Assembly (NCBI RefSeq): GCF_002159185.1
Contig: NZ_NFHD01000007.1
Coordinates: 1 to 64,000, forward strand
DNA length: 64,000 nt
Direction of reading: 5' to 3'
Source: Gemmiger sp. An87
Lineage (GTDB): Bacteria; Bacillota; Clostridia; Oscillospirales; Ruminococcaceae
Shown: positions 24,928-33,000 of the stretch, in pieces
Numbering within the stretch: position 1 is the stretch's first letter
Layout: each line of letters begins with the position of its first letter
Position numbers and translations under genes: made by a program
The notes under the pieces: model-generated
Told to the model about the DNA's origin: nothing
Seen by the model: the letters and a program-made list of their open reading frames with translations, nothing else
Database searches by the model: none

Positions 24928-26859
24928 TCAATCTTCCTTGTCCAGAGCCAGAGCCGCGTCAAAGGCCTCCCGGGTGGCGTTCAGCGCCCGGCGTGCCTTG
25001 AATGCGTCGCCCAGAACCCGATACTGTGCCCCCACCCGGGCGCTGGCCTGTTCCAGCTCCTGTCCGTTGCGGGAGCGGGCGCCGATGGCGATCACCGCCC
25101 AGTCACAGGCAAACTCCACCGGCTTGCCCTCGCTTTCGCCCAGCACCCGGCCGGGCTCGATGGCTGTGACCCGCACCTTGGTGACCGGGTTGATGCCGCT
25201 GGCGTGGATGCTCTCGGTCACGCAGATCTTGCGGGGGATGCCCATATCCGCGCAGTATTCCGGGCCCATCTCCAGGTCGGTGACCTTGCAGCCCCGCTGG
25301 GCCAGATACTCGGCGGTCTCCATGCCCACCAGGCCGCCGCCCACGACCACCACATTGCCGGCGGGCTGAACCCGGCCGCCCAGCACGTCGTGGGAATCCG
25401 CCACGCAGGGCAGATCGCTGCCGGGAATATCCGGCACCAGAGGTTCGGCACCGATGCAGTTGAAGACCGCGTCGGGCTTGATTGCCTCGATCAGCTCGGG
25501 GGTGACCGGCGTGTTCAGCCGGATCTCCACGCCCAGACGGCGGGCCTTTTCGCCCATGGCCCGGGCCGCGGTCTCCATCTCCTGTTTGCGGGGCGCCTTT
25601 CCGGCCAGCAGGAACTGACCGCCCAGCTCGCCGGTGGCCTCGCACAGAATGGGATGATGGCCCAGCTGCTTCAGGGTAATGGCCGCCTCCATACCGGCCA
25701 CGCCGCCGCCCGCGATCAGCACGGTACGGGGATGGGCGGTGGGGTGCAGGGCACATTCCCGCTCCCGGCCCAGGGCCGGGTTGCGCAGGCAGGTGATGTG
25801 GGGCACCGACGGGTCGGCAAAGCCATCGTAACAGCCCTGGTTGCAGCCCACGCAGTAGTCAATGTCCTCCAGGCGGCCCTCCCGGCACTTGTTGCAGAAC
25901 TCCGGGTCCGCCAGCTGGGCGCGGCCGATGACCACCAGGTCCACCTTGCCCTCTTCCAGAATCTTCTCCGCTATTTCCGGCTCGTTGATCCGGCCTACGC
26001 CGATGGTGGGCAGGCCGGTCTCCTTGCGGATGCGGGCGGCGTTGTCGATGTTGAAGCCCCGGGGCAGGTCGATGGGGGGCACCTCAAATTTCAGTCCCGC
26101 GGTGAGGATGTTGCCGCGGGATACATCCAGCACATCCACGCCCTCCTGAGCGGCCAGACGGCAGAACTCCACCACCTCTTCCAGGGTCAGACCGCCGGGC
26201 AGGTAGTCGTCGTGGGCATCGATGCGCATCAGCAGGGGCATCTCCTCCGGCAGGTTCGCCCGGATGGCCCGGATGCATTCCAGCGGGAAGCGGGCCCGGT
26301 TCTCAAAGCTGCCGCCGTACTCGTCGGTGCGGTGATTGATGCCGCCGGACAAAAAGGAGTGGGGCAGGTAGTTATGGGCACAGTGGAACTCCACACAATC
26401 GAACCCGGCCTTCACCGCCCGGGCCGCCGCCTTGCCAAAGCACTCCACCACCTGGGCCATCTGCTCCCGGGTGATGCCGGGGATGGGACCCATATCACTG
26501 GGAATCAGCACCTGCACCGTCTTGTCCATACCGGCGGCGGCCAGGCCGCCCTGCCACAGCTGGATGCCCGCCTTGCCGCCTGCCGCATGAATGGCATCGG
26601 TGAGGCGCTTCAGACCGGGAATGTAACAGTCCTCGCTGATGGACAGGAACCGTTTGGGCGCGCTGGGGGTGTGCACGCTGGACACCTCCACGATGCTCAG
26701 CCCCGTGCCGCCCTTCACCCGGGCCACATGGTAGTCGATCAGCTGATCGTTCACCATCTTGTCGTCCCCCGCAAACTTGGTGCCCATGGCGGGCAGCACA
26801 ATGCGGTTTTTCAGCTCCATGCCCCGCACGCGGAAGGGCGAAAACAAGGTATCGTACAT
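24928..26859 (-). CDS. Old-yellow-enzyme/2,4-dienoyl-CoA reductase-type flavoprotein
   Basis: 643 aa, three modules. An FMN TIM barrel (about 1-330) has the signature AHNYLPHSFLSGGINHRTDE. A 4Fe-4S site, CVGCNQGC plus a later Cys, follows at about 335-355. A NAD(P)H/FAD part has two GxGxxG motifs (IAGGGVAGMEAA near 380, VVVGGGLVGMETAEYLA near 500). Such enzymes reduce activated C=C bonds of enoates, dienoyl-CoAs or, in BaiCD/BaiH, bile-acid CoA intermediates. ATG 26859 has AAAGGAG upstream. Divergent from a MerR regulator with dyad sites between. Substrate unknown. Confidence 0.9.
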   Translation of the reverse strand: MYDTLFSPFRVRGMELKNRIVLPAMGTKFAGDDKMVNDQLIDYHVARVKGGTGLSIVEVSSVHTPSAPKRFLSISEDCYIPGLKRLTDAIHAAGGKAGIQLWQGGLAAAGMDKTVQVLIPSDMGPIPGITREQMAQVVECFGKAAARAVKAGFDCVEFHCAHNYLPHSFLSGGINHRTDEYGGSFENRARFPLECIRAIRANLPEEMPLLMRIDAHDDYLPGGLTLEEVVEFCRLAAQEGVDVLDVSRGNILTAGLKFEVPPIDLPRGFNIDNAARIRKETGLPTIGVGRINEPEIAEKILEEGKVDLVVIGRAQLADPEFCNKCREGRLEDIDYCVGCNQGCYDGFADPSVPHITCLRNPALGRERECALHPTAHPRTVLIAGGGVAGMEAAITLKQLGHHPILCEATGELGGQFLLAGKAPRKQEMETAARAMGEKARRLGVEIRLNTPVTPELIEAIKPDAVFNCIGAEPLVPDIPGSDLPCVADSHDVLGGRVQPAGNVVVVGGGLVGMETAEYLAQRGCKVTDLEMGPEYCADMGIPRKICVTESIHASGINPVTKVRVTAIEPGRVLGESEGKPVEFACDWAVIAIGARSRNGQELEQASARVGAQYRVLGDAFKARRALNATREAFDAALALDKED

Positions 26860-26928
26860 ACAATATGCTCCTTTTTGCTCTGCTGGATTCTCTTCGCTCC
26901 GGCCCGGCTTTTTGGGCCCGACCCTCTC

Positions 26929-26986
26929 TTTGTGAAAAGGATAACGCATCCGGCCCCGGCACGGTCAAGAGGACCATTTTCACAAA
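26929..26986. promoter_or_regulatory. Inverted repeat pair flanking the OYE promoter region
   Basis: TTTGTGAAAA (26929-26938) and TTTTCACAAA (26977-26986) are a perfect 10-bp inverted pair 38 bp apart, in the divergent region. A minus-strand TTGACC (26975-26970) lies between them. Probable operator halves for the MerR regulator or another factor. Confidence 0.5.
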
Positions 26987-26996
26987 AAGGAGCCGC

Positions 26997-27025
26997 TTGT
27001 TTCCGGCGTTTTTTCCTGTTATACT
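26997..27025 (+). promoter_or_regulatory. Promoter of the MerR gene
   Basis: TTGTTT, 17-bp spacer, TATACT (27020-27025). Confidence 0.65.
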
Positions 27026-27072
27026 GAACAAAAAGGAACACACTGGCCCCAAGGGGCCGATTTTTCAGCAAA

Positions 27073-27097
27073 AAAGTGTTCCCCAGGGGAACACTTT
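27073..27097. promoter_or_regulatory. Perfect 25-bp palindrome before the MerR start
   Basis: AAAGTGTTCCCC, one central A, then GGGGAACACTTT. It lies about 48 bp downstream of the -10 and 17 bp before the start codon, next to the ribosome site GGGAGAGAAGG. It could be the regulator's own operator (autorepression) or an mRNA hairpin controlling translation. Confidence 0.6.
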
Positions 27098-27113
27098 GCA
27101 GGGAGAGAAGGAT

Positions 27114-28085
27114 ATGCTGATCCATGAGGCGGCCCGCCAGGCGGGCCTGAGCAAAAAGGCGGTGCAGCTTTATCTTTCCGCCGGGCTGCTTCAGCCCCAG
27201 GTGGATGCCCGCAACGGCTACCACCAGTTCACCGGCGAGGATGTGCAGCGGCTGCAGCAGATCCGCTGGCTGCGGCAGCTGGGCTTTTCGGTGCAGGAAA
27301 TCCGCGCCATGCTGGAGGACCCCTCCGCCGCTCAATACTACATCTTAAAGCGGATGACCGCCCTGCGGGAGGAAAAGCGCCGGCTGGACTGGCGCATGGC
27401 CCAGCTGGAACAGATTCTGGATCAGGACTGCCTTTCCCCCAACAGCACCGCCCTGACGCCGGGGCCGGAGCCGTGGCACGCCCCTCTGCCGCTGGACGAA
27501 ACCGACGCCTATCTGATCGTCTCCTGCTTTCTGGGCAGCCTGGTGCAGAACGTGGAGCTGAACGAATACCGCCGCTTTTTGTGGCAGCGGCTTCTGAAGG
27601 TGGTGGTCACCCACCAGACCCCCGAGCTGGCCGGGCTGCGGGACTACATCTACAGCCTGACGCCGGAGCATGCCGGGCAGCTGTTTGCCCTCTGCCGACG
27701 GGTGGTCAGCGAGATCGCCGCCCTGCCGCCCCGGAAGATGGAGGAATTCTGCAGCCGGGTGCTGGAAGATCTGGGCCGGAACCTGAACAGCTCCGCCGGG
27801 CGGCTCAAGCGCCGGTACGAATGCTTTCTGCGGCCCTCCATCCGGCTGTTTGACGCGGAGGCCTGCGACATTCTGCGGGAATTCACCCCGCTGTTTTCGG
27901 AATATCAGGACCGGCTGCAGGCCTACTGCGACGCCATGCTGCACCGGCTGCAGCAGCCGGAGAACGCGGCGCTGTGTGCCCGCCTGACGGCTGCCTTCGG
28001 CCCGGAATTCAGCCCGGAGCAGATCGGCAGCGGCCAGCTCACCGCCCTTTACTCGCTGTCGCTGGAGAGCGGCGAGGTCAACTAA
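27114..28085 (+). CDS. MerR family transcriptional regulator
   Basis: 323 aa. An N-terminal MerR winged helix (1-70: LIHEAARQAGLSKKAVQLYLSAGLLQP, NGYHQFTGEDVQRLQQIRWLRQLGFSVQEIRAML), a coiled linker to about 105, then a helical effector domain of about 200 residues I do not recognise, unusually long for MerR. ATG 27114 follows GGGAGAGAAGG. It is divergent from the OYE-SDR operon, its likely target, and two dyads lie between them. Confidence 0.88.
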   Translation: MLIHEAARQAGLSKKAVQLYLSAGLLQPQVDARNGYHQFTGEDVQRLQQIRWLRQLGFSVQEIRAMLEDPSAAQYYILKRMTALREEKRRLDWRMAQLEQILDQDCLSPNSTALTPGPEPWHAPLPLDETDAYLIVSCFLGSLVQNVELNEYRRFLWQRLLKVVVTHQTPELAGLRDYIYSLTPEHAGQLFALCRRVVSEIAALPPRKMEEFCSRVLEDLGRNLNSSAGRLKRRYECFLRPSIRLFDAEACDILREFTPLFSEYQDRLQAYCDAMLHRLQQPENAALCARLTAAFGPEFSPEQIGSGQLTALYSLSLESGEVN

Positions 28086-28089
28086 CCAC

Positions 28090-28110
28090 GGCAATACCGC
28101 ACAATTTCAG
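28090..28110 (+). repeat. End fragment of the MITE-like element (fragment D)
   Basis: GGCAATACCGCACAATTTC matches the left end of copies A and B; the body and the other end are missing. It sits between the MerR stop and the shared hairpin. Confidence 0.55.
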
Positions 28111-28125
28111 GCAATGTTACTCAAA

Positions 28126-28165
28126 TAAAAAACGCAAAAGCGCCGCTGGTTTTCCAGCGGCGCTT
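28126..28165 (-). terminator. Terminator of the MsmX/UgpC-type gene
   Basis: AAGCGCCGCTGG/CCAGCGGCGCTT with TTTTGCGTTTTTTATTTG on the minus strand; it may also serve the MerR gene on plus, with fewer T. Confidence 0.8.
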
Positions 28166-28195
28166 CTGCGTATAACATGATTCCAAGGGGAAGGA

Positions 28196-29308
28196 TCAGT
28201 TCAGGATGGTCAGTTCGGTCTCGGGATCGAACAGATGGATCTTGTGAGGATCGAAGGCAACGGTAACGTTGCTGCCGTTCTTGGCCTTGGAGGTGGGAGC
28301 CACGCGGGCGGTCATCTTGTTTCCCTTGTATACCAGGTACAGGTAGATCTCGGAGCCCATCAGCTCGGAAACCTCAACAGTGGCCTCCAGCTTGCACTCG
28401 CCCTGCTTGTTCACGAACTCGGGATCGTCCTTGATGTCCTCGGGACGAACGCCAGCCTTGACCTTCTTGCCAACGTAGGCATCCAGCTTGCCGTCGGTGG
28501 TCTTCTCCTTGGGCAGGTCGATGCGGTCGCCGGACAGGTCCAGGTAGTAGCCATTGGCATCCTTGTTCAGGGTAGCATCCAGGAAGTTCATCTGGGGGCT
28601 GCCGATGAAGCCGGCTACGAACATGTTGATGGGGAAGTCGTACAGGTTCTGCGGGGTGTCGACCTGCTGCACGATGCCGTCCTTCATAACCACGATGCGG
28701 TCGCCCATGGTCATGGCCTCGGTCTGGTCATGGGTAACGTAGATGAAGGTGGTAGCCAGCTTCTGGTGCAGCTTGATGATCTCGGTGCGCATGCTGGTAC
28801 GCAGCTTGGCATCCAGGTTGGACAGGGGCTCGTCCAGCAGGAACACGGCCGGGTTACGAACCATGGCGCGGCCCAGGGCAACACGCTGACGCTGACCACC
28901 GGACAGAGCCTTGGGCTTGCGGTCCAGCAGGTGCTCGATGTCCAGCACGCGGGCGGCCTCACGAACACGCTTGTCGATCTCAGCCTTGTCTACCTTACGC
29001 AGCTCCAGGCCGAAAGCCATGTTCTTGTAAACGGTCATGTGGGGGTACAGAGCGTAGTTCTGGAACACCATGGCGATGTCGCGGTCCTTGGGGGCCACAT
29101 CGTTCACCAGGCGGTCGCCGATGTACAGCTCGCCCTTGCTGATCTCTTCCAGACCAGCGATCATGCGCAGGGTGGTGGACTTACCACAGCCAGAGGGGCC
29201 AACCAGAATGATGAACTCCTTGTCGGCGATCTCCAGGTTGAAGTCCTTAACGGCGGTAACGTCGCCGGGGTAGATTTTGTAGATATGACGCAGGCTGATG
29301 CTTGCCAT
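28196..29308 (-). CDS. ugpC: Sugar ABC transporter ATPase, MsmX/UgpC/MalK type
   Basis: 370 aa. Walker A GPSGCGKST (about 37-45), Q-loop VFQNYALYPHM, signature LSGGQRQRVALGRA, Walker B VFLLDEPLSNLDA, H-loop YVTHDQTEAM, then a C-terminal OB-fold regulatory part. It energises carbohydrate import at the membrane. No permease or binding protein is adjacent, so it is likely the shared ATPase serving several sugar ABC systems, as MsmX does in Bacillus. Its lower-GC codons resemble gapA and fit high expression. AAAGGAGTG before ATG 29308. Confidence 0.95.
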   Translation of the reverse strand: MASISLRHIYKIYPGDVTAVKDFNLEIADKEFIILVGPSGCGKSTTLRMIAGLEEISKGELYIGDRLVNDVAPKDRDIAMVFQNYALYPHMTVYKNMAFGLELRKVDKAEIDKRVREAARVLDIEHLLDRKPKALSGGQRQRVALGRAMVRNPAVFLLDEPLSNLDAKLRTSMRTEIIKLHQKLATTFIYVTHDQTEAMTMGDRIVVMKDGIVQQVDTPQNLYDFPINMFVAGFIGSPQMNFLDATLNKDANGYYLDLSGDRIDLPKEKTTDGKLDAYVGKKVKAGVRPEDIKDDPEFVNKQGECKLEATVEVSELMGSEIYLYLVYKGNKMTARVAPTSKAKNGSNVTVAFDPHKIHLFDPETELTILN

Positions 29309-29451
29309 GGGAATCGACACTCCTTTTTTATTGTTACTGATTTCGATTGTCTTTTGTTGATACGCTTGACCGCGTATCTCGTTGCTAATATAATAATACC
29401 AGACTTTTTCGGGATTTAAATAGCACTTTATTGATATGAGGTGACGTAAAA

Positions 29452-30240
29452 TTGATTTTTGACCCCCTTGCCTTCTGTGCCCTGAACGAGACAAAGGACC
29501 TGCAGTTCTCCACCCCCACCACCCTGGAGGGGGAAGGACTTTGGATCGGGGTGCTTTCCAGCGGTCAGTGTGCCCTGGCGGACGAGGAAGCCCCCCAGCT
29601 GGCGGGCGCGGGCAGCCTGCTGCTGGGCGCGCCCCCGCTGCGGCTGGTGCCCGCCGAGCCCTGCCACCTGGCGGCGGTGCTGCTGAGCGGTCAGGCGGCC
29701 GCGGCCTTTGCCGAGGGTCTTGCCGGGCCCATGTTCGCGGCAGGCGCCTCCTGCCCCGGTGCGGCCGAGCTGGTGGCCCAGCTGGTGGCCTCCCCCTCCT
29801 CCCGCCGGGCCTCGGCGCTGGGCTACCAGCTGCTGTGCGAGAGTGCCCGGGCGGACGCCGCCGCCCCCAGCTACCCGCCTCTGGTGACCATGGCCATCGC
29901 CGCCATGCGGGAGCACTACGCCGGGCTTTACGGCGTGGAGGAGCTGAGCGAGAGCCTGGGGGTGAGCAAGAGCCATCTGGTGCGGGTGTTCAAGGCGGCG
30001 GTGGGTGTGCCCCCGGGCCAGTACCTGACCGGGGTGCGCATTGAGGCCGCCAAGCAGCTGTTGTGCCACCGGGAATACCCGCTGGAGGTGGTGGCCAGTC
30101 TGTGCGGCTTTTCCGGGGCCAACTACCTGTGCCGGGTGTTCAAAAAGGCCACCGGCCAAAGCCCCACCGCCTGGCGGGCGGCCGCCGCCGGGGTACCGGA
30201 GCTGCCGGAGCTGCCCCAGGAACGGGAGCTGTATGTGTAA
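29452..30240 (+). CDS. AraC family transcriptional regulator
   Basis: 262 aa. The N-terminal part looks like a small cupin-type sensor (residues 1-100), the last 100 residues are a clear AraC double HTH (VEELSESLGVSKSHLVRVFKAAVGVPPGQYL, LEVVASLCGFSGANYLCRVFKKATGQSP). TTG start at 29452 with GAGGTG about 8 bp before it; no ATG fits. Divergent from the ugpC-like ATPase gene, which it may control. Confidence 0.88.
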   Translation: MIFDPLAFCALNETKDLQFSTPTTLEGEGLWIGVLSSGQCALADEEAPQLAGAGSLLLGAPPLRLVPAEPCHLAAVLLSGQAAAAFAEGLAGPMFAAGASCPGAAELVAQLVASPSSRRASALGYQLLCESARADAAAPSYPPLVTMAIAAMREHYAGLYGVEELSESLGVSKSHLVRVFKAAVGVPPGQYLTGVRIEAAKQLLCHREYPLEVVASLCGFSGANYLCRVFKKATGQSPTAWRAAAAGVPELPELPQERELYV

Positions 30241-30344
30241 GGCTTCTCCTTATATAGTAAGAGAAAGGCCTATTTTTCAACAAATCCAGCCCCCATTTCG
30301 GAAAAGATTTTGTTTTTTGTGCAAAATTTCTGCATATTTTGGGC

Positions 30345-30350
30345 TATAAT
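30345..30350 (+). promoter_or_regulatory. -10 element upstream of nagB
   Basis: GGGCTATAAT contains a perfect TATAAT; no good -35 is present at 17 bp, so an activator may be needed. Confidence 0.45.
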
Positions 30351-30459
30351 TTTTCCCCGGAAGGCTGTATGATAAAGATAAGACCGCGATTTGCAGGCAG
30401 GGCGCGTTCCCCGCTTTGCGAGTTTCACCGAAAAATAGTAAAGAACGGAGTGTATCACA

Positions 30460-31197
30460 ATGAAAGTTGTTGTTACCAAGAGCTACGACGAGAGCTGCGC
30501 CTATGTGGCCGACATGATCTGCAAGCTGGTGAATGAGAAGCCCAACTGCAAGCTGGGCCTGGCCACCGGCGGCACCCCCGTGCCCATGTACAAGAAGCTG
30601 ATCGAGGCCAACAAGGCCGGCAAGGTGGACTTCTCTCAGGTACATACCGTAAACCTGGACGAGTACTGCGGCATCCCCGAGACCCACGACCAGAGCTACC
30701 GCTACTTCATGAACACCAACCTGTTCGATCACATCAACATCGACAAGGCCAACACCTATGTGGCCAAGGGCATGGGCGACGCTGAGGCCAACGCCGCCGA
30801 GCTGGAAGCCAAGGTACGCGAGGGCGGCGTTGCCGACCTGCAGCTGCTGGGCATCGGCAACAACGGCCACATCGCCTTCAACGAGGCCAGCGATCACCTG
30901 ATCAGCGTGGCTCACATTGAGAAGCTGACCGAGAGCACCATCAATGCCAACGCCCGCTTCTTCGAGAAGAAGGAAGACGTTCCCACCACCGCCATCACCA
31001 TGGGCATGGGCGACATCATGGCCGCCAAGTGTGTTGTGCTGATCGCCACCGGCCTGGCCAAGACCGACGCCATCAAGGGCCTGGTTATGGACAACGTGAT
31101 CACCACCCAGAACCCCAGCAGCATGCTGAAGATGCACGAGAACGTGGTTGTCGTGATCGATCAGGAGCTGGCCGACGCCGTTGGCTACAAGGGCTAA
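30460..31197 (+). CDS. nagB: Glucosamine-6-phosphate deaminase
   Basis: 245 aa. LATGGTPVPMYKKL, NLDEYCGI (catalytic Asp) and GIGNNGHIAFNE are diagnostic. It converts glucosamine-6-phosphate to fructose-6-phosphate and ammonia, feeding amino sugars from mucin or cell wall into glycolysis. GAACGGAG is the ribosome site. Monocistronic; no nagA is adjacent. Its codons suggest high expression. Confidence 0.97.
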   Translation: MKVVVTKSYDESCAYVADMICKLVNEKPNCKLGLATGGTPVPMYKKLIEANKAGKVDFSQVHTVNLDEYCGIPETHDQSYRYFMNTNLFDHINIDKANTYVAKGMGDAEANAAELEAKVREGGVADLQLLGIGNNGHIAFNEASDHLISVAHIEKLTESTINANARFFEKKEDVPTTAITMGMGDIMAAKCVVLIATGLAKTDAIKGLVMDNVITTQNPSSMLKMHENVVVVIDQELADAVGYKG

Positions 31198-31221
31198 GCG
31201 CTCCGTTTTCCACAAAACAAT

Positions 31222-31255
31222 TGCTCCCCGGTGAAAATCCCGGGGAGCTTTTTAT
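31222..31255 (+). terminator. nagB terminator
   Basis: GCTCCCCG/CGGGGAGC stem then TTTTTATT. Confidence 0.88.
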
Positions 31256-31267
31256 TGCCGCACTTAT

Positions 31268-31308
31268 AAAAAAGCAGCGGGCGGAATTTTCCGCTCGCTG
31301 CTTTTTGT
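31268..31308. terminator. Terminator of the AraC-small protein operon
   Basis: GCAGCGGGCGGAA/TTCCGCTCGCTGC stem; A6 before and T5 after allow both strands. Confidence 0.85.
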
Positions 31309-31312
31309 TCTG

Positions 31313-31837
31313 TTAAAAGCTGCGCCAGGTGTCCAGCCCGTCGGGCAGATGACCAGCCCAGAAGCCCGCCAGTATGGCCGCGGCCTGGGGGCGGCTCACA
31401 CCGCCCAGCTCACGGGTGATGGCCGGCCCGTCGGGCTGCTCCATCACCGCCTGCACCGCCAGACCGCCGTCCGGGTCGGTGGTGCAGTGCATGGACCGGC
31501 AGCCCTCCAGAGGTGCGGGCGGGGTAAGCACCAGATAGCCTGCGCTCACGCCCACAGCCTCCACCGCCCGGGTGAGGGCGGCGGCGTCCGGCTGGCAGGG
31601 CGACTGGCCCTCCACCGTCAGCTGCCACAGGCCGGTGTCGTTCTTTCGGCCGGGGCGCTGCTCCTCGGGCAGGCCCGGGTTCAGCCTCCGGCGGCGCTGC
31701 TCCTCCCTGCGCCGTTCCACGGCCTGACGATCCCGCCGCCGGGAACGCACGGTGGAATAGATGGCAAGGCCCATCATGACCAGCACCAGCACACCCATCA
31801 GCACCGGCAGCAGCACCTGAAAGAAAAATGCACTCAT
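31313..31837 (-). CDS. Small membrane-anchored protein of unknown function
   Basis: 174 aa. One N-terminal helix (about 5-28), a very basic Arg-rich juxtamembrane segment, then a soluble domain with LWQLTVEGQ, AVGVSAGYLVLTPPAPL and a terminal AGFWAGHLPDGLDTW. I do not recognise a family. It starts 24 bp after the AraC stop on the same strand, so the two are probably co-transcribed. Confidence 0.65.
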   Translation of the reverse strand: MSAFFFQVLLPVLMGVLVLVMMGLAIYSTVRSRRRDRQAVERRREEQRRRRLNPGLPEEQRPGRKNDTGLWQLTVEGQSPCQPDAAALTRAVEAVGVSAGYLVLTPPAPLEGCRSMHCTTDPDGGLAVQAVMEQPDGPAITRELGGVSRPQAAAILAGFWAGHLPDGLDTWRSF

Positions 31838-31861
31838 GGTTTGCTCTTCTCTCCTTTTGGC

Positions 31862-32764
31862 TTATTCCTCGCCGCGGCCGCGCCGGGCCAGCACCTTCAC
31901 GCTGCTGGCGTACTCCGAGGGGGTCATGCCGGTGACCTTTTTGAAATGACGGGAAAAATAATGGATGGAATTGTACCCCAGCAGGGCCGCGATCTCGGTG
32001 AAGTTGTGGCTGCCCTCCCGGATCATCTCCTTGGCCTTCTGGATTTTCAGATTGCCGAAGTATTCCATGGCGCCGCCGCCGGTCTTCTCCCGGAAGACCT
32101 TCTGCAGATAGCTGCGGCCCACCAGATTGTCGCGGCAGATGTCGCTCAGGGTAAGGCGGCGCTGGATGTTGTTCTCCAGATACTGCTGCACCCGGCTCAA
32201 AAACTCGTTCTGGCTGCGCTCCCGGATCAGGCTGGTGGGCTTGGCCACCACCGGGCTGTCGCCCCGGCGCACCATATCCAGCAGCATGGTCTCCAGCGAC
32301 AGGCCGATCACCTGCTCGGCGCCAAAGGCCGCATCCTCCCTGCGGGTCAGATGCTGGGCCAGAGGATCGTCCAGCGGAGTGGAAAAAGCCGCCCCGGCCA
32401 TCTCCACAATGCGGGCCATAAGTACCCGGTCACTGTCGCTTGCCATGAGCACCCGGCCTCTGAAAAAGTCCATGGCGGGGCTGTCGCAGTCGAAGGAAAC
32501 AATCACGATGTTGGGCGCATCCTTGCCGGTGGCGCGGATGTTGTGGTACTCGCCGGGGGCGTGGAAGATCATCTGACCCTTTTTCAGCAGCTTCTCCTCT
32601 TCGCCCGCGGTCACGTAGACCTCGCCCTTGTCCGCATAGACAAATTCCCAGAAATCATGACTCTCGCCGATGAAGGCGTAGTCCGGGCCATATTCAAAAT
32701 AATGTACCGAATAGATGCGGTCGATGCGCAGCACCTTTTCCAGTTCCAGCGCCTGATAGCCCAT
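31862..32764 (-). CDS. AraC family regulator with cupin sensor domain
   Basis: 300 aa. N-terminal cupin (SHDFWEFVYADKGEVYVTAGEE, GQMIFHAPGEYHNIRA) typical of sugar-sensing AraC proteins of Firmicutes, and a C-terminal double HTH (RLTLSDICRDNLVGRSYLQKVFREKTGGGAMEYF, NFTEIAALLGYNSIHYFSRHFKKVTGMTPSEY). AAAGGAGAGG before ATG 32764. It is divergent from the third MATE gene and upstream of the small membrane protein; either may be a target. Confidence 0.92.
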   Translation of the reverse strand: MGYQALELEKVLRIDRIYSVHYFEYGPDYAFIGESHDFWEFVYADKGEVYVTAGEEEKLLKKGQMIFHAPGEYHNIRATGKDAPNIVIVSFDCDSPAMDFFRGRVLMASDSDRVLMARIVEMAGAAFSTPLDDPLAQHLTRREDAAFGAEQVIGLSLETMLLDMVRRGDSPVVAKPTSLIRERSQNEFLSRVQQYLENNIQRRLTLSDICRDNLVGRSYLQKVFREKTGGGAMEYFGNLKIQKAKEMIREGSHNFTEIAALLGYNSIHYFSRHFKKVTGMTPSEYASSVKVLARRGRGEE

Positions 32765-32843
32765 CTGCTTGCAGCTCCTCTCCTTTGGAAGAGGGGCGGT
32801 TCGCCCCTGCTTGTTTGCCCGTGGTTCACTTTCTCATGTTTGT

Positions 32844-32872
32844 AGTATATCCCAAAACGACCGATTGTGCAA
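32844..32872 (-). promoter_or_regulatory. Promoter of the second AraC gene
   Basis: Minus strand TTGCAC (32872-32867), 17-bp spacer, TATACT (32849-32844). Confidence 0.65.
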
Positions 32873-32927
32873 ATGTTTTCTTTTTTTTCACCCAAAACGC
32901 CGCTCTCTGGCAGCTTTTGCCCGGATA

Positions 32928-32936
32928 TGCTATACT
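32928..32936 (+). promoter_or_regulatory. Extended -10 of the third MATE gene
   Basis: TGCTATACT: a TGn extension plus TATACT, with no clear -35. It would start transcription about 60 bp before the gene. Confidence 0.5.
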
Positions 32937-33000
32937 GAAACCGATGATGCAAACGGCGGCAAAGCCCCGCCCCAAACCAAAACAGAGAGAGGACGGACCA

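Noticed and set aside
24130-27027. Plus-strand open frame of about 965 codons opposite the SDR and OYE genes
   Set aside because: A mirror frame of strongly conserved enzymes in high-GC DNA; no ribosome site or family motif.
28235-29419. Plus-strand frame of about 390 codons opposite the MsmX/UgpC-type gene
   Set aside because: The opposite strand has all ABC ATPase motifs; this one has none.
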